From: Chitinophagales bacterium
GTDB lineage: Bacteria; Bacteroidota; Bacteroidia; Chitinophagales; CAIODY01
NCBI GenBank assembly: GCA_947449695.1
Contig: CANFST010000006.1
Location: forward strand, 1 to 64,000
Reading direction: 5' to 3'
DNA: 64,000 bases
Shown here: positions 36,354 through 44,748 of the stretch, piece by piece
Layout: the number at the start of each line of letters is the position of its first letter
Position numbering within the stretch: position 1 is the stretch's first letter
Notes under the pieces: generated by a model
What the model was told of the DNA's origin: nothing
The model's input: the letters and a program-made list of their open reading frames with translations, nothing else
Database searches by the model: none
Made by a program: the position numbers and the translations under genes

Positions 36354-37628
36354 TTAATGATGTGAATTGTTATAACTATTCATCAAAGCATGATATAATA
36401 ATTTGCCTTGCACTTCATATCCTTTATTCAAAAAATGAGTCATATCATAATTTCCTAAACCCAGTTTTTTCCATTTAACCACACTTCCTAATCCGCCCAT
36501 GATGTTGTAGAAATCCCAGAAGGCATAATTATTTTTCAAACAAATTTGCTTTTCGATATTGCTCACTTTTGCTGTATTCAAATTTTTATACCTACGCATT
36601 AAATAAGTATCGGGCGGTGAAGTAACCAATACTGCTGCATTTGGTGCCACATCATTTATTTTAGCAAAAAAATTAGCCGCTTCGCCTTGTAGTGATGCAC
36701 CATCAAATTTGGATGCAATAGCTTCATTAGTACCAAGTGAAACAATTATTAAATCAGGTTGCAAAGTAGGGAGTTGTTCAAAAAAATAATCAGCAACATT
36801 ATAATGCATAAACTGAGCACCATTCACCCCTATCATATTGTATTCAATTCCTTTGGCTTTTGTGTTCTGAAGATAAATTCCAAATAAATTAAAGGCATCA
36901 CTTGATGTATCATTTTTTTCAATATTCAATCTGAAATTATTGATGGGTTTATCAATACTATAAGTTAAAGAATATGGATCTGCCGCATACTCCAATCTGA
37001 AAGGCGAAATAAATAAATTAGTTACTGGCTCTTTGATTTGTGGCTCAATGGTATAAGCAAATTTTTTATCGCAAAAAATAGTAATACGGTCGAAATCATT
37101 TTCGCCATAATTTTGAGATAGAGAAAAATCGATATTGGCATTGTTGTTAGTTTGAATCGTGATACCCGAAATACCTATCGGGATTGGAATATTTGGGAAA
37201 CAACAACGCTTTGTTTTCCAATTGCAAACACAACTGTTTAAATCTTTTACATCAAAAGGTCCGTTGGTTTTTGCAGTTCGATAAGGAAAATATAAACCTC
37301 TGCCACCATTCCCAAACTGCTGCTGAAACTGCTTTCGCATAGTTCCTGTAAAATTATCGGCCTGAATATGAGAGTCACCTATATGAACAATCACCACTTT
37401 ATTTCTTCGGCCATGTTTTAAATCATCGAGCTTTTGAAAAAAAGATTGTAATGCTTTTTCATTCGTAATTAAATTCAATTCATTGTTTACAAACGAAAAA
37501 TTATCACCTGCAAGCATTACTGAATCGCTTGAGATTATTGAATCAACCACTATTTGAGCCTTTAGTGAATTAGCCCATAAGCCAGCAATCATAAATCCAA
37601 AAAACAACTTTATGTAATTATTCCACAT
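36354..37628 (-). CDS. SGNH/GDSL-hydrolase family protein (first of two)
   Basis: 424 residues with an N-terminal signal or anchor helix (about 7-24, FFGFMIAGLWANSLKA). Block I is VVIVHIGDSHIQADNFTG, block III is IIVSLGTNEAIASK, and block V is DMTHFLNKGYEVQG, giving a Ser-Asp-His triad. Such periplasmic proteins transfer or remove acetyl groups on polysaccharides, like AlgJ/AlgX or PatB. The gene ends 2 bp before the MBOAT gene. It shares the block order with the next SGNH gene but little overall identity is evident. Confidence 0.85.
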   Translation of the reverse strand: MWNNYIKLFFGFMIAGLWANSLKAQIVVDSIISSDSVMLAGDNFSFVNNELNLITNEKALQSFFQKLDDLKHGRRNKVVIVHIGDSHIQADNFTGTMRKQFQQQFGNGGRGLYFPYRTAKTNGPFDVKDLNSCVCNWKTKRCCFPNIPIPIGISGITIQTNNNANIDFSLSQNYGENDFDRITIFCDKKFAYTIEPQIKEPVTNLFISPFRLEYAADPYSLTYSIDKPINNFRLNIEKNDTSSDAFNLFGIYLQNTKAKGIEYNMIGVNGAQFMHYNVADYFFEQLPTLQPDLIIVSLGTNEAIASKFDGASLQGEAANFFAKINDVAPNAAVLVTSPPDTYLMRRYKNLNTAKVSNIEKQICLKNNYAFWDFYNIMGGLGSVVKWKKLGLGNYDMTHFLNKGYEVQGKLLYHALMNSYNNSHH

Positions 37629-37645
37629 CCGTTTTTATTTATACT

Positions 37646-39016
37646 TTATAAATTTAATTCTCGTTTTTTTACTTCAAACAAAATAGCATCAAACAATTTT
37701 TGCCCTAACACTTCACCGCCAGCAGCATTGATGTGTGTATAATCCTTATTTGCTAATCTTGGTTTTTCATCTACCCAGTTGATCATACTGCCTTCCCCTC
37801 CCATTGCATCAAACATATTCCAAAAAGCAATTTGTTTTTTTTGTGCAATATCTTTTTGAATAGCAATAAAAATTGGTACCTGTTCCATAGTTTGATATTG
37901 CCCATCTCTTTTAATGGCTCTGTCGCAAAGCGAAAGCATTATCGTTGCTGTTTGAGGATAATAGTTTTGAATTTTTTCAATTGCTTTCGGAAAAGACTTT
38001 TGAAACCAATCGTATTTATTAGTTTTTGGAGAAACTACGTTTAACCCATATTCAAAAATCATTAAATCGTAAGGATGCAAATTTTGCCAATCAGCCAGCA
38101 ATGATTCAGGTTTCATTGCACCTATTGCAATTCCGCTTGAACCTCTTACTCCAAAATTATCTACAAACACACCGGTCTCACTTTCAAAATTAACCCCATA
38201 CACAAACATATTACTATCCGAATTAAAGCTGATTTTAATATGCTGAAATTCTTTTTGCTGACTGATTTCAATTTTTTGCAATGAATTGGAAACTGGAATT
38301 TCAAAACGTTTTGAAATCGAATTATCAATTAAAACATCTATTGATGCGACACTTTTTGAATTGTACAAATACAATTCAGCCTGATGAAAGAATTCTAAAT
38401 GTTTTTTCTTTACACCTGAATAACTCACCCAGCTTGAATTATGAGGAATAAATGCTTCACCACCTATACCTAATGGAAGCTGATGTTCACTGTTTTTCAA
38501 AATAGAAACGGTTGTCCAATCACCTGAATTTTGCGTAAAAATAGTTTGTCTAAAATTTCCAACTACAGATGTAATAGGCACAAACCCAACGCCATTACCA
38601 CCAAATTCGTTTTGCAAATTGTTTCGTAAATCTTGCACAAACAAATCCCCTTCTACCATCGAATCACCAAACCAGGCAATTCTGATTTTTGATTTTTTCT
38701 TTTTTAAAACCCGAAGTTTATCAATAAAATTATTTAGTTGATTATTATTCAAAGGATAAAAATTCTCAAAAGCTACACCTTTATAGTGGAGTGAATCAAT
38801 AGCGTTAACGTTTACATTTTGTTGCTTTGCAACTATTTTATTTTTTTCAGATTTAATTTTAGAAAAATCACTTAAAAAATCAATTGCTTTAAACTCAAAA
38901 CCAAAAATCGAAAATCCAGTAGGAAGCCAACTGGCTATGATACAAAACAAAAATACAAGTAACACCAACCAAAAAGGTCGGTAAATTTTTGTGGATTGAT
39001 TATTGAACAAAGCCAT
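37646..39016 (-). CDS. SGNH/GDSL-hydrolase family protein (second of two)
   Basis: 456 residues with one N-terminal membrane helix (about 15-35, FWLVLLVFLFCIIASWLPTG). Block I is IRIAWFGDSMVEGDLFVQDL, a middle block is LMIFEYGLNVVSP (the Asn of GTNE replaced by the less usual GLN), and the C-terminal block is DYTHINAAGGEVLGQKL with the Asp-His pair. It is the first gene of the MBOAT cluster. The altered block III could mean different specificity from its neighbour. Confidence 0.82.
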   Translation of the reverse strand: MALFNNQSTKIYRPFWLVLLVFLFCIIASWLPTGFSIFGFEFKAIDFLSDFSKIKSEKNKIVAKQQNVNVNAIDSLHYKGVAFENFYPLNNNQLNNFIDKLRVLKKKKSKIRIAWFGDSMVEGDLFVQDLRNNLQNEFGGNGVGFVPITSVVGNFRQTIFTQNSGDWTTVSILKNSEHQLPLGIGGEAFIPHNSSWVSYSGVKKKHLEFFHQAELYLYNSKSVASIDVLIDNSISKRFEIPVSNSLQKIEISQQKEFQHIKISFNSDSNMFVYGVNFESETGVFVDNFGVRGSSGIAIGAMKPESLLADWQNLHPYDLMIFEYGLNVVSPKTNKYDWFQKSFPKAIEKIQNYYPQTATIMLSLCDRAIKRDGQYQTMEQVPIFIAIQKDIAQKKQIAFWNMFDAMGGEGSMINWVDEKPRLANKDYTHINAAGGEVLGQKLFDAILFEVKKRELNL

Positions 39017-39179
39017 TAGAAATAGAGGATTATTTTAAGACGCTGAAAGATAAACGAAATGCAACAATTGCAATGCCCCATTTTATAATACAGCCTTTTA
39101 AACTCCATTAATCTTAACAAATGAAATGTGAAATTGTAGTAAAAATAAAACAGAAAAATATTAAAGGAAATGAATGGAA

Positions 39180-39887
39180 TTAATTTCCAAATCGCATTTT
39201 CCAAACACCACTAAATGCTTCATTAAATATTGCCGTACTCATTTTCGAGTTACCTTTTTCTCTGTCTTTAAAAGTGATAGGAACTTCAGCCAGCTTAAAT
39301 CCTGCTTTCCAGGCTTTGTATTTCATTTCAATTTGAAAAGCATAACCAATGAAATGAATATCATCCAAATTAATTGTTTCCAACACTTTTCGTTTGTAAC
39401 AAATAAATCCAGCAGTTGTATCGCGAATAGGAATGCCAGTAATCAAGCGCACATAAATAGATGCACCTTTACTCAACAATACTCTGTCGGTGCTCCAGTT
39501 TTCTAATTTTCCACCTTTTACATAACGGCTGCCCACCGCAATATCAGCACCATCTAAACAACATTTTTTCAGGTCAATTAATTTTTGTGGCGGATGTGAA
39601 AAATCAGCATCCATTTCACACAACAAATCAAATCCATTTTGCAAACCCCATTTAAAACCTGCTATATAAGCCGTTCCCAAGCCTTGCTTACCTTTTCGTT
39701 CCAACAAAAACAAACGATTGTTTTTTGACTGCAATTGTTTTACAATAGCAGCTGTGCCATCAGGCGAACCATCATCAACAATTAATACATGAAAATCAGT
39801 ATCTAACGCTAACGTAGTATTGATGATACTTTCAACGTTTTCTTTTTCGTTGTAAGTAGGAATAATAATAAGTGTTTTTGAATTCAA
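39180..39887 (-). CDS. GT2 glycosyltransferase, polyprenol-monophosphomannose synthase-like
   Basis: 235 residues with IIIPTYNEKENVESII at the N-terminus, the metal/nucleotide-sugar motif VDDGSPDGT (near 37-45), EMDADFSHPP and VGSRYVKGGKLENW. These match dolichyl/polyprenyl-phosphate mannose synthases of the single-domain type, with no C-terminal membrane domain. It would load a mannose or related sugar onto a lipid carrier. No ATG is available upstream of the conserved IIIPTYN: the frame opens at a TTG at 39887 and is closed by a stop five codons further upstream, so TTG is the likely start. Confidence 0.87.
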   Translation of the reverse strand: MNSKTLIIIPTYNEKENVESIINTTLALDTDFHVLIVDDGSPDGTAAIVKQLQSKNNRLFLLERKGKQGLGTAYIAGFKWGLQNGFDLLCEMDADFSHPPQKLIDLKKCCLDGADIAVGSRYVKGGKLENWSTDRVLLSKGASIYVRLITGIPIRDTTAGFICYKRKVLETINLDDIHFIGYAFQIEMKYKAWKAGFKLAEVPITFKDREKGNSKMSTAIFNEAFSGVWKMRFGN

Positions 39888-39921
39888 GTAGTGGTAATTT
39901 TATGTAATTGCTTTTAAAAAT

Positions 39922-40716
39922 TCACTTAATGCTTTGTTTTATTTCTTTCAATTTCATTTTTGTATGTAATGGAAAATCACTCTTCATCACCCAATCATAA
40001 TATTGCGGCTCACGACGCAAAACTTCCACAACAGCTTGATCTTTATATTTGCCAAAGTTAAAACAGACTTTTCCATTTTTAAAAACCAAACGTCGGGCAA
40101 CATCAATAAATTTTCCATCTTCCGAAATTTTTTCTAAATAAGCCACATCATTTTTCAAAGTATCATATCGCTTCAATTGCGCCAGCAGCACATTGTACGT
40201 GGCTTTTACATCGGCCATTGCACTATGTGCATCTTTTAAATCTTGTTCACAATAAAATTTCACAGCAGCCTCCAAATTCCTTGGTTCCATTTTATGAAAA
40301 ATGCGTTGCACATCTACGCTTTTTCTTTTTTCAATTTCTAAATTAATATCGCAACGCAACAACTCCTCCACCAACATCGGAATATCAAATCTATTGCTGT
40401 TAAAACCTGCCAAATCAGCATCACCGATAAAATCAAAAACATCTTTCGCTATTTCCGAAAATGGTGGTTTATCTTTCACCATTTCATCTGTAAAGCCATG
40501 GACATCACTTGCTTCTTTCGGAATTGGCTTCATCGGATTTACCACTTGTAAATATTCTTGTGTGCTTCCATCAGTTTCAACTCTAAGCAAAGCAATTTCA
40601 ACAATTCTATCATTATTTGTATCAATGCCCGTGGTTTCTAAATCAAAGATCACTAAAGGCTTTACCAAATTTAGTTTAAAAGATTCTGCCTGAGAAGTTG
40701 TAAATAGATCAGTCAA
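39922..40716 (-). CDS. 3'-5' exonuclease of the DnaQ/DEDDh family
   Basis: 264 residues. The exonuclease domain shows ExoI FDLETTGIDTNNDRIVEIAL, ExoII GFNSNRFDIPMLVEELL and ExoIII with DAHSAMADVKATYNVL, giving the DEDDh residues. The C-terminal 70 residues (VFNFGKYKDQAVVEVLRREP-type segment, here FNFGKYKDQAVVEVL) form the small domain found in standalone DnaQ-like exonucleases. It is either a polymerase proofreading subunit or a repair/RNase T-like nuclease. The frame opens at a TTG directly after a stop codon, with no ATG before the catalytic motif. Confidence 0.88.
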   Translation of the reverse strand: MTDLFTTSQAESFKLNLVKPLVIFDLETTGIDTNNDRIVEIALLRVETDGSTQEYLQVVNPMKPIPKEASDVHGFTDEMVKDKPPFSEIAKDVFDFIGDADLAGFNSNRFDIPMLVEELLRCDINLEIEKRKSVDVQRIFHKMEPRNLEAAVKFYCEQDLKDAHSAMADVKATYNVLLAQLKRYDTLKNDVAYLEKISEDGKFIDVARRLVFKNGKVCFNFGKYKDQAVVEVLRREPQYYDWVMKSDFPLHTKMKLKEIKQSIK

Positions 40717-40842
40717 TTATTTGTATATTTATACAACAAAGAAAACATAAAGACGGAATATTGAAAGAAGATTTTTTTATCCCTATTATTCAAACACAAG
40801 TCCTCCCCTATTTAGTAATTTAAAAAAAGAAATTTAAAATTT

Positions 40843-40850
40843 TATATTTG
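40843..40850 (+). promoter_or_regulatory. Promoter -7 element of the aldolase gene
   Basis: TATATTTG, a perfect TAnnTTTG, followed by CACCTCA, which is identical to the sequence after the pruA -7 element. The ATG is 26 bp downstream. Confidence 0.65.
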
Positions 40851-40875
40851 CACCTCATTTAAAAAATCCAATCGC

Positions 40876-41934
40876 ATGTCATTCAGCAACATTCAAAGCA
40901 TTTTGGGCAATCAAGCCGATTATTTATTGAGTTATAAAACAGATAAAATTAAAACCAACCAGATTCATCATACTGGACCAGATGTGGTAGACAGAATTTT
41001 TTCTTTAACAGATAGAAATATTCCAACGCTTAGAAGTTTGCAATCAATTTATGGGCATGGTCGCTTGGCTAATACTGGTTACATGTCAATATTGCCAGTT
41101 GACCAAGGGATTGAACACAGTGCAGGTGCCTCTTTTGCCCCTAACCCAATTTATTTCGACCCTGAAAATATTGTGAAATTGGCTGTGGAAGGCGGTTGCA
41201 GCGCAGTGGCAACTACTTATGGAGTGCTAGGAATGGTGGCAAGAAAATATGCGCACAAAATTCCTTTCGTGGTAAAAATTAATCATAACGAATTTTTGAC
41301 TTACCCTAATAAGTACGATCAAATCATGTTTGGTACCATAAAAGAAGCATGGAATATGGGCTGTGCAGCAGTTGGGGCAACAATTTACTTTGGTAGTGAA
41401 GAAAGCAGTCGTCAAATTGTAGAAGTGGCAAAAGCATTTGAATATGCTCATTCATTAGGAATGGCAACTATTTTATGGTGCTACATTCGTAATAATGGAT
41501 TCAAAAAAGATGGTGTTGATTATCATGCTTCAGCTGATTTAACGGGGCAAGCCAATCATTTAGGTGTTACCATTCAAACAGATATTATAAAACAAAAATT
41601 ACCAACCAATAATGGCGGTTATACAGCAATTAATTTTGGAAAAACTTCACCAAAAGTTTATACTGAATTAAGCAGCGACCATCCAATTGATTTGTGCAGA
41701 TATCAAGTTGCGAATTGCTACATGGGCAGAATTGGTTTAATCAACAGTGGTGGTGAAAGCAAAGGTGCTACTGATTTACAAGAAGCTGTAGCAACTGCTG
41801 TCATCAACAAACGTGCAGGTGGAACAGGATTAATCAGTGGCAGAAAAGCATTTCAAAAACCTATGAACGAAGGCATTCAATTATTAAATTCAATTCAAGA
41901 TGTTTATTTGGCTAAGGAAATTGATTTAGCTTAA
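40876..41934 (+). CDS. Class I fructose-bisphosphate aldolase (DhnA/FbaB type)
   Basis: 352 residues. The barrel carries [19 protein letters not shown], the segment [14 protein letters not shown], the catalytic-lysine region [12 protein letters not shown] and the C-terminal [17 protein letters not shown] phosphate-binding part. It cleaves fructose 1,6-bisphosphate through a Schiff base, without metal. Length and N-terminal extension match the form common in Bacteroidota. It has its own promoter and terminator and is monocistronic. Confidence 0.9.
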   Translation: MSFSNIQSILGNQADYLLSYKTDKIKTNQIHHTGPDVVDRIFSLTDRNIPTLRSLQSIYGHGRLANTGYMSILPVDQGIEHSAGASFAPNPIYFDPENIVKLAVEGGCSAVATTYGVLGMVARKYAHKIPFVVKINHNEFLTYPNKYDQIMFGTIKEAWNMGCAAVGATIYFGSEESSRQIVEVAKAFEYAHSLGMATILWCYIRNNGFKKDGVDYHASADLTGQANHLGVTIQTDIIKQKLPTNNGGYTAINFGKTSPKVYTELSSDHPIDLCRYQVANCYMGRIGLINSGGESKGATDLQEAVATAVINKRAGGTGLISGRKAFQKPMNEGIQLLNSIQDVYLAKEIDLA

Positions 41935-41962
41935 ATGTTTTTAAATTTCTACTTGCTCATAG

Positions 41963-41999
41963 AAAAGCCCTTTTTCAGTTTTGAAAAAGGGCTTTTTAA
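41963..41999. terminator. Strong bidirectional terminator after the aldolase gene
   Basis: AAAAGCCCTTTTTCA and TGAAAAAGGGCTTTT (41963-41997) form a perfect 15-bp stem with a 4-base loop, with U-runs in both directions. It separates the aldolase from the convergent tRNA transcript. Confidence 0.9.
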
Positions 42000-42093
42000 A
42001 TGTATACAAAATTTATCACGAAAATTCCATACGTCTTAATGGGCTATAAATACATGAATTAAAAGCAAAAGAAAGTTTAGGATAAAACAAAAA

Positions 42094-42132
42094 AAAAGAG
42101 CCTTTCAACTGAATTTGAAAAGGCCCTCTTTT
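42094..42132 (-). terminator. Terminator of the tRNA transcript
   Basis: The minus strand reads AAAAGAGGGCCTTTTCAAA and GTTGAAAGGCTCTTTT followed by more T residues. The stem starts directly after the tRNA-Leu 3' end. Confidence 0.85.
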
Positions 42133-42133
42133 G

Positions 42134-42219
42134 TACCTGGGACGGGAGTTGAACCCGTACGACCGTTTCGGGTCACAGGATTTTAAGTCCTGCATGTCTA
42201 CCAATTCCATCACCCAGGT
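42134..42219 (-). tRNA. tRNA-Leu (anticodon UAA)
   Basis: The minus strand folds into a class II tRNA of 86 nt. The acceptor stem is ACCTGGG with CCCAGGT and discriminator A. TGGAATTGGTAGACATG is the D arm of leucine tRNAs, the anticodon stem CAGGA/TCCTG carries loop CTTAAAA, and the T arm shows GGGTTCAACTCCC. A long variable arm is present. CCA is not encoded. Confidence 0.95.
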
Positions 42220-42240
42220 AACTGTTGTTTTTAGCCAAAA

Positions 42241-42269
42241 AAAAAGTACGATGGTAGTCGTACTTTTTT
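42241..42269. terminator. Hairpin between tRNA-Gly and tRNA-Leu
   Basis: AAAAAGTACGA (42241-42251) pairs with TCGTACTTTTT (42258-42268) around a 6-base loop. It resembles a terminator in both directions, but tRNA-Leu has no separate promoter, so it may act partly or as a processing signal. Confidence 0.7.
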
Positions 42270-42270
42270 G

Positions 42271-42343
<73 letters not shown>

Positions 42344-42380
42344 ATTAGAAAAAACTAAAGAACTTTATTTTTTCGGACTG

Positions 42381-42410
42381 CAAAGATAAATGCGATTTCA
42401 TTTTTTGCAA
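42381..42410 (-). promoter_or_regulatory. Promoter of the tRNA-Gly/tRNA-Leu pair
   Basis: On the minus strand TTG (42410-42408), 19 bp, then TATCTTTG (42388-42381): a full match to the Bacteroidota consensus. It is followed by CAGTCCG and an A-run, matching the rplC promoter. Transcription should start about 32 nt before the tRNA-Gly 5' end. Confidence 0.85.
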
Positions 42411-42450
42411 GTGCTTTGCTAAAAATTTTTAAAGATTTTTTTAAAGTGAC

Positions 42451-44406
42451 TTACATTGCTGATGTATCTGGCTTTGCCTCAACGTAATATTTTTTTACAT
42501 TGTATAAAATTTGATGCAAATTAGATGGGTCGAATGGTTTTGAAATAAATAAATCAAACCCATTTTTCAATAAATGTTCTCTTGTTTCTTTAGCTGCGTT
42601 AGCTGTAAGTGCAATAATTGCAATTTTTTTATACTTAGGGTCAGGATGATTCCGGATTCTTTGCACAGCTTCAAAACCATCCATCACGGGCATTTGCAAA
42701 TCCATCAATACTACATCGAAATCTGTTTTTACCAATTCATCTAATGCTAGTTTTCCGTTTTCAGCAAATATTGCTTCTACTTTCCATTGTTTAAAAAATT
42801 GCTTCAAAACAAATGCATTAATTTCATGGTCTTCTGCCACTAATACTTTTAAACCTTCTAATGTTCCAGATGCAGTTTTCAATCTATTCTCTTCGGTTCT
42901 ATCAACTGCTTTTGCCATTGGGAACTTTAATGTAAAAAAGAATGTTGAACCCTTGCCCAATTCACTTTCTACCTCTAACGTGCCGCCCATTAATTCAACT
43001 AACTTTTTGCTGAGTGTTAACCCTAATCCGGTGCCACCATATTTTTTATGTATCTCAGAATTTGCCTGATTAAATCGCTCAAATATTCTATCCAAATCAT
43101 TTTTGGCAATTCCAATTCCTGTATCTTTTACAACAAATTTTATAGAAGCTACATTATCTTCCTGATTTATTATTTTATAAGAAAAATTTACCTGGCCTTT
43201 TTCAGTAAATTTTACTGCATTTGACAAAAGGTTAACCAAGACTTGATTTAATCGATGAGGATCTCCAACAATCATTCTCTTCAGTGATTCATCTTCGTCA
43301 AAGAAAAGTTTCAATTCGTTTTCATTCGCCTTAAAACTATGCATTTGAACTATTTCGGTGCACACTGCGAAAAGATTAAATGGCTCTTCATCCATTTCTA
43401 AAGTGCCTGCTTCAATTTTAGAGAAATCTAAAATGTCAGACACTAAGGAAGTTAATTGGCGTGCTGAAAAATTCAACACCTTCACTAAATTGGATTGTTT
43501 ATCATCTAATTTTTCTAAAGCCAACATACTACTGATGGAAACTACAGCATTCATAGGCGTTCGCAGCTCATGACTAATGTTTGATATAAATTCAGATTTT
43601 GCTTGATCAGCACGTTCGGCTTTTTCTTTTTCATCACTTGTCAACTCTAATTCTTTAATTACTTTTCGAAGCGATTCTTCAGTTTGTTTTCTTTCATCTA
43701 CCTCCTCCATGAGTCTTCGTTTCTGACTAAACGACAATGCAATTAATCTTGATAATTGACCAAATTCATCACTTCGTTTTTCCATGTTTTCCAAATACCT
43801 TTCTTTGCCTGTACTCATAGCATTGAAAATTCCATTTAAAGGCATATTGATATAAGATGTAATGGCTAAAATCAATAGCGCCAATATACCCAAAGTGAAG
43901 GCGATGAAAAATATATTGTATTTGCCTAAAAAGGTTGAAAAGGCTGCAAAAACAGGTTGTTGAACAGCTATTTGCAAATAGGCAACTACTTCTTTTTTTA
44001 AATTTAATAATGGATAAAAAACTATAATAGTTGAGGTTGATTTATTGAAAGTATCATTATTGAAATTATTCGTTAAATGGATGGTTGAATTATCAATAAA
44101 TTTTGATAGATGCTGACAAAAATTGGTATCAACTATCTTTTGAGTTAATTTCTTTTCTTGAAAATTTTCCTGATTTGAATCATAAAGGATTTCAACTATT
44201 TTATTATCTGATTTTGAAAAATAATGAATGGAATTTGCTTCATTTTCATTCAGTAATCGTTCAATCTGTTGGCGGATTTCGAGCTTTTTATTTTCAGCTA
44301 ATTTATAACTGCTTCTGTTAATTGATTTTTGAAACACAATAGTGCCAGCCACCAAAAGCAGCAACAATGCAGAGATAATAAATGTTAATCTGGTAGTTAC
44401 TTTCAT
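42451..44406 (-). CDS. Hybrid sensor histidine kinase with receiver domain
   Basis: 651 residues. Two membrane helices (about 7-27 and 166-186) enclose a periplasmic sensor of about 140 residues. A linker with coiled-coil character (225-270) leads to HisKA with ISHELRTP and the phosphorylated His279. The HATPase domain shows NLLSNAVKFTEKG, DTGIGI and GGTGLGL. A C-terminal receiver (about 519-635) has VLMDLQMPVMDG with Asp569. No separate response regulator follows, so output probably goes through a phosphorelay. It is divergent from acs over a 342-bp region. Confidence 0.93.
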   Translation of the reverse strand: MKVTTRLTFIISALLLLLVAGTIVFQKSINRSSYKLAENKKLEIRQQIERLLNENEANSIHYFSKSDNKIVEILYDSNQENFQEKKLTQKIVDTNFCQHLSKFIDNSTIHLTNNFNNDTFNKSTSTIIVFYPLLNLKKEVVAYLQIAVQQPVFAAFSTFLGKYNIFFIAFTLGILALLILAITSYINMPLNGIFNAMSTGKERYLENMEKRSDEFGQLSRLIALSFSQKRRLMEEVDERKQTEESLRKVIKELELTSDEKEKAERADQAKSEFISNISHELRTPMNAVVSISSMLALEKLDDKQSNLVKVLNFSARQLTSLVSDILDFSKIEAGTLEMDEEPFNLFAVCTEIVQMHSFKANENELKLFFDEDESLKRMIVGDPHRLNQVLVNLLSNAVKFTEKGQVNFSYKIINQEDNVASIKFVVKDTGIGIAKNDLDRIFERFNQANSEIHKKYGGTGLGLTLSKKLVELMGGTLEVESELGKGSTFFFTLKFPMAKAVDRTEENRLKTASGTLEGLKVLVAEDHEINAFVLKQFFKQWKVEAIFAENGKLALDELVKTDFDVVLMDLQMPVMDGFEAVQRIRNHPDPKYKKIAIIALTANAAKETREHLLKNGFDLFISKPFDPSNLHQILYNVKKYYVEAKPDTSAM

Positions 44407-44748
44407 CTTTTATTTTTTTAAAGATTAAATACAAATGCTTCATTTTAAAACAATAGTATCAATCCTGATTTTTTATTTATACTATTTTCAAGTTTGAAAT
44501 ATCAAGTTTGTGTTTGAAATTTTTCTACGTTTTTCAACGTATAAATTTATGACAATACTCATGATATTATTTATTCTAAACTATTTCATTTATAACAGAA
44601 AAATAAATACTGAATAATTAAATAGATTTTTTTAATCGTAAATTTCAAAAAACAAATTTTAATATTCAGTCATAATATTAAAGTGTTGTTCAAAAACATG
44701 AATTTAACGAACTCGATTTCTATATTTACTTTTTAAAAAAATATTTCC
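44407..44748. promoter_or_regulatory. Divergent intergenic region between the hybrid kinase and acs
   Basis: No gene is seen. ACTGAATA (44609-44616) and TATTCAGT (44663-44670) are inverted at 46 bp distance and flanked by further imperfect matching, and AAGTTTG recurs twice near 44491-44510. TATATTTA about 30 bp before acs is a 7/8 match to the -7 element. Control sites for acs are plausible here but not shown. Confidence 0.45.
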
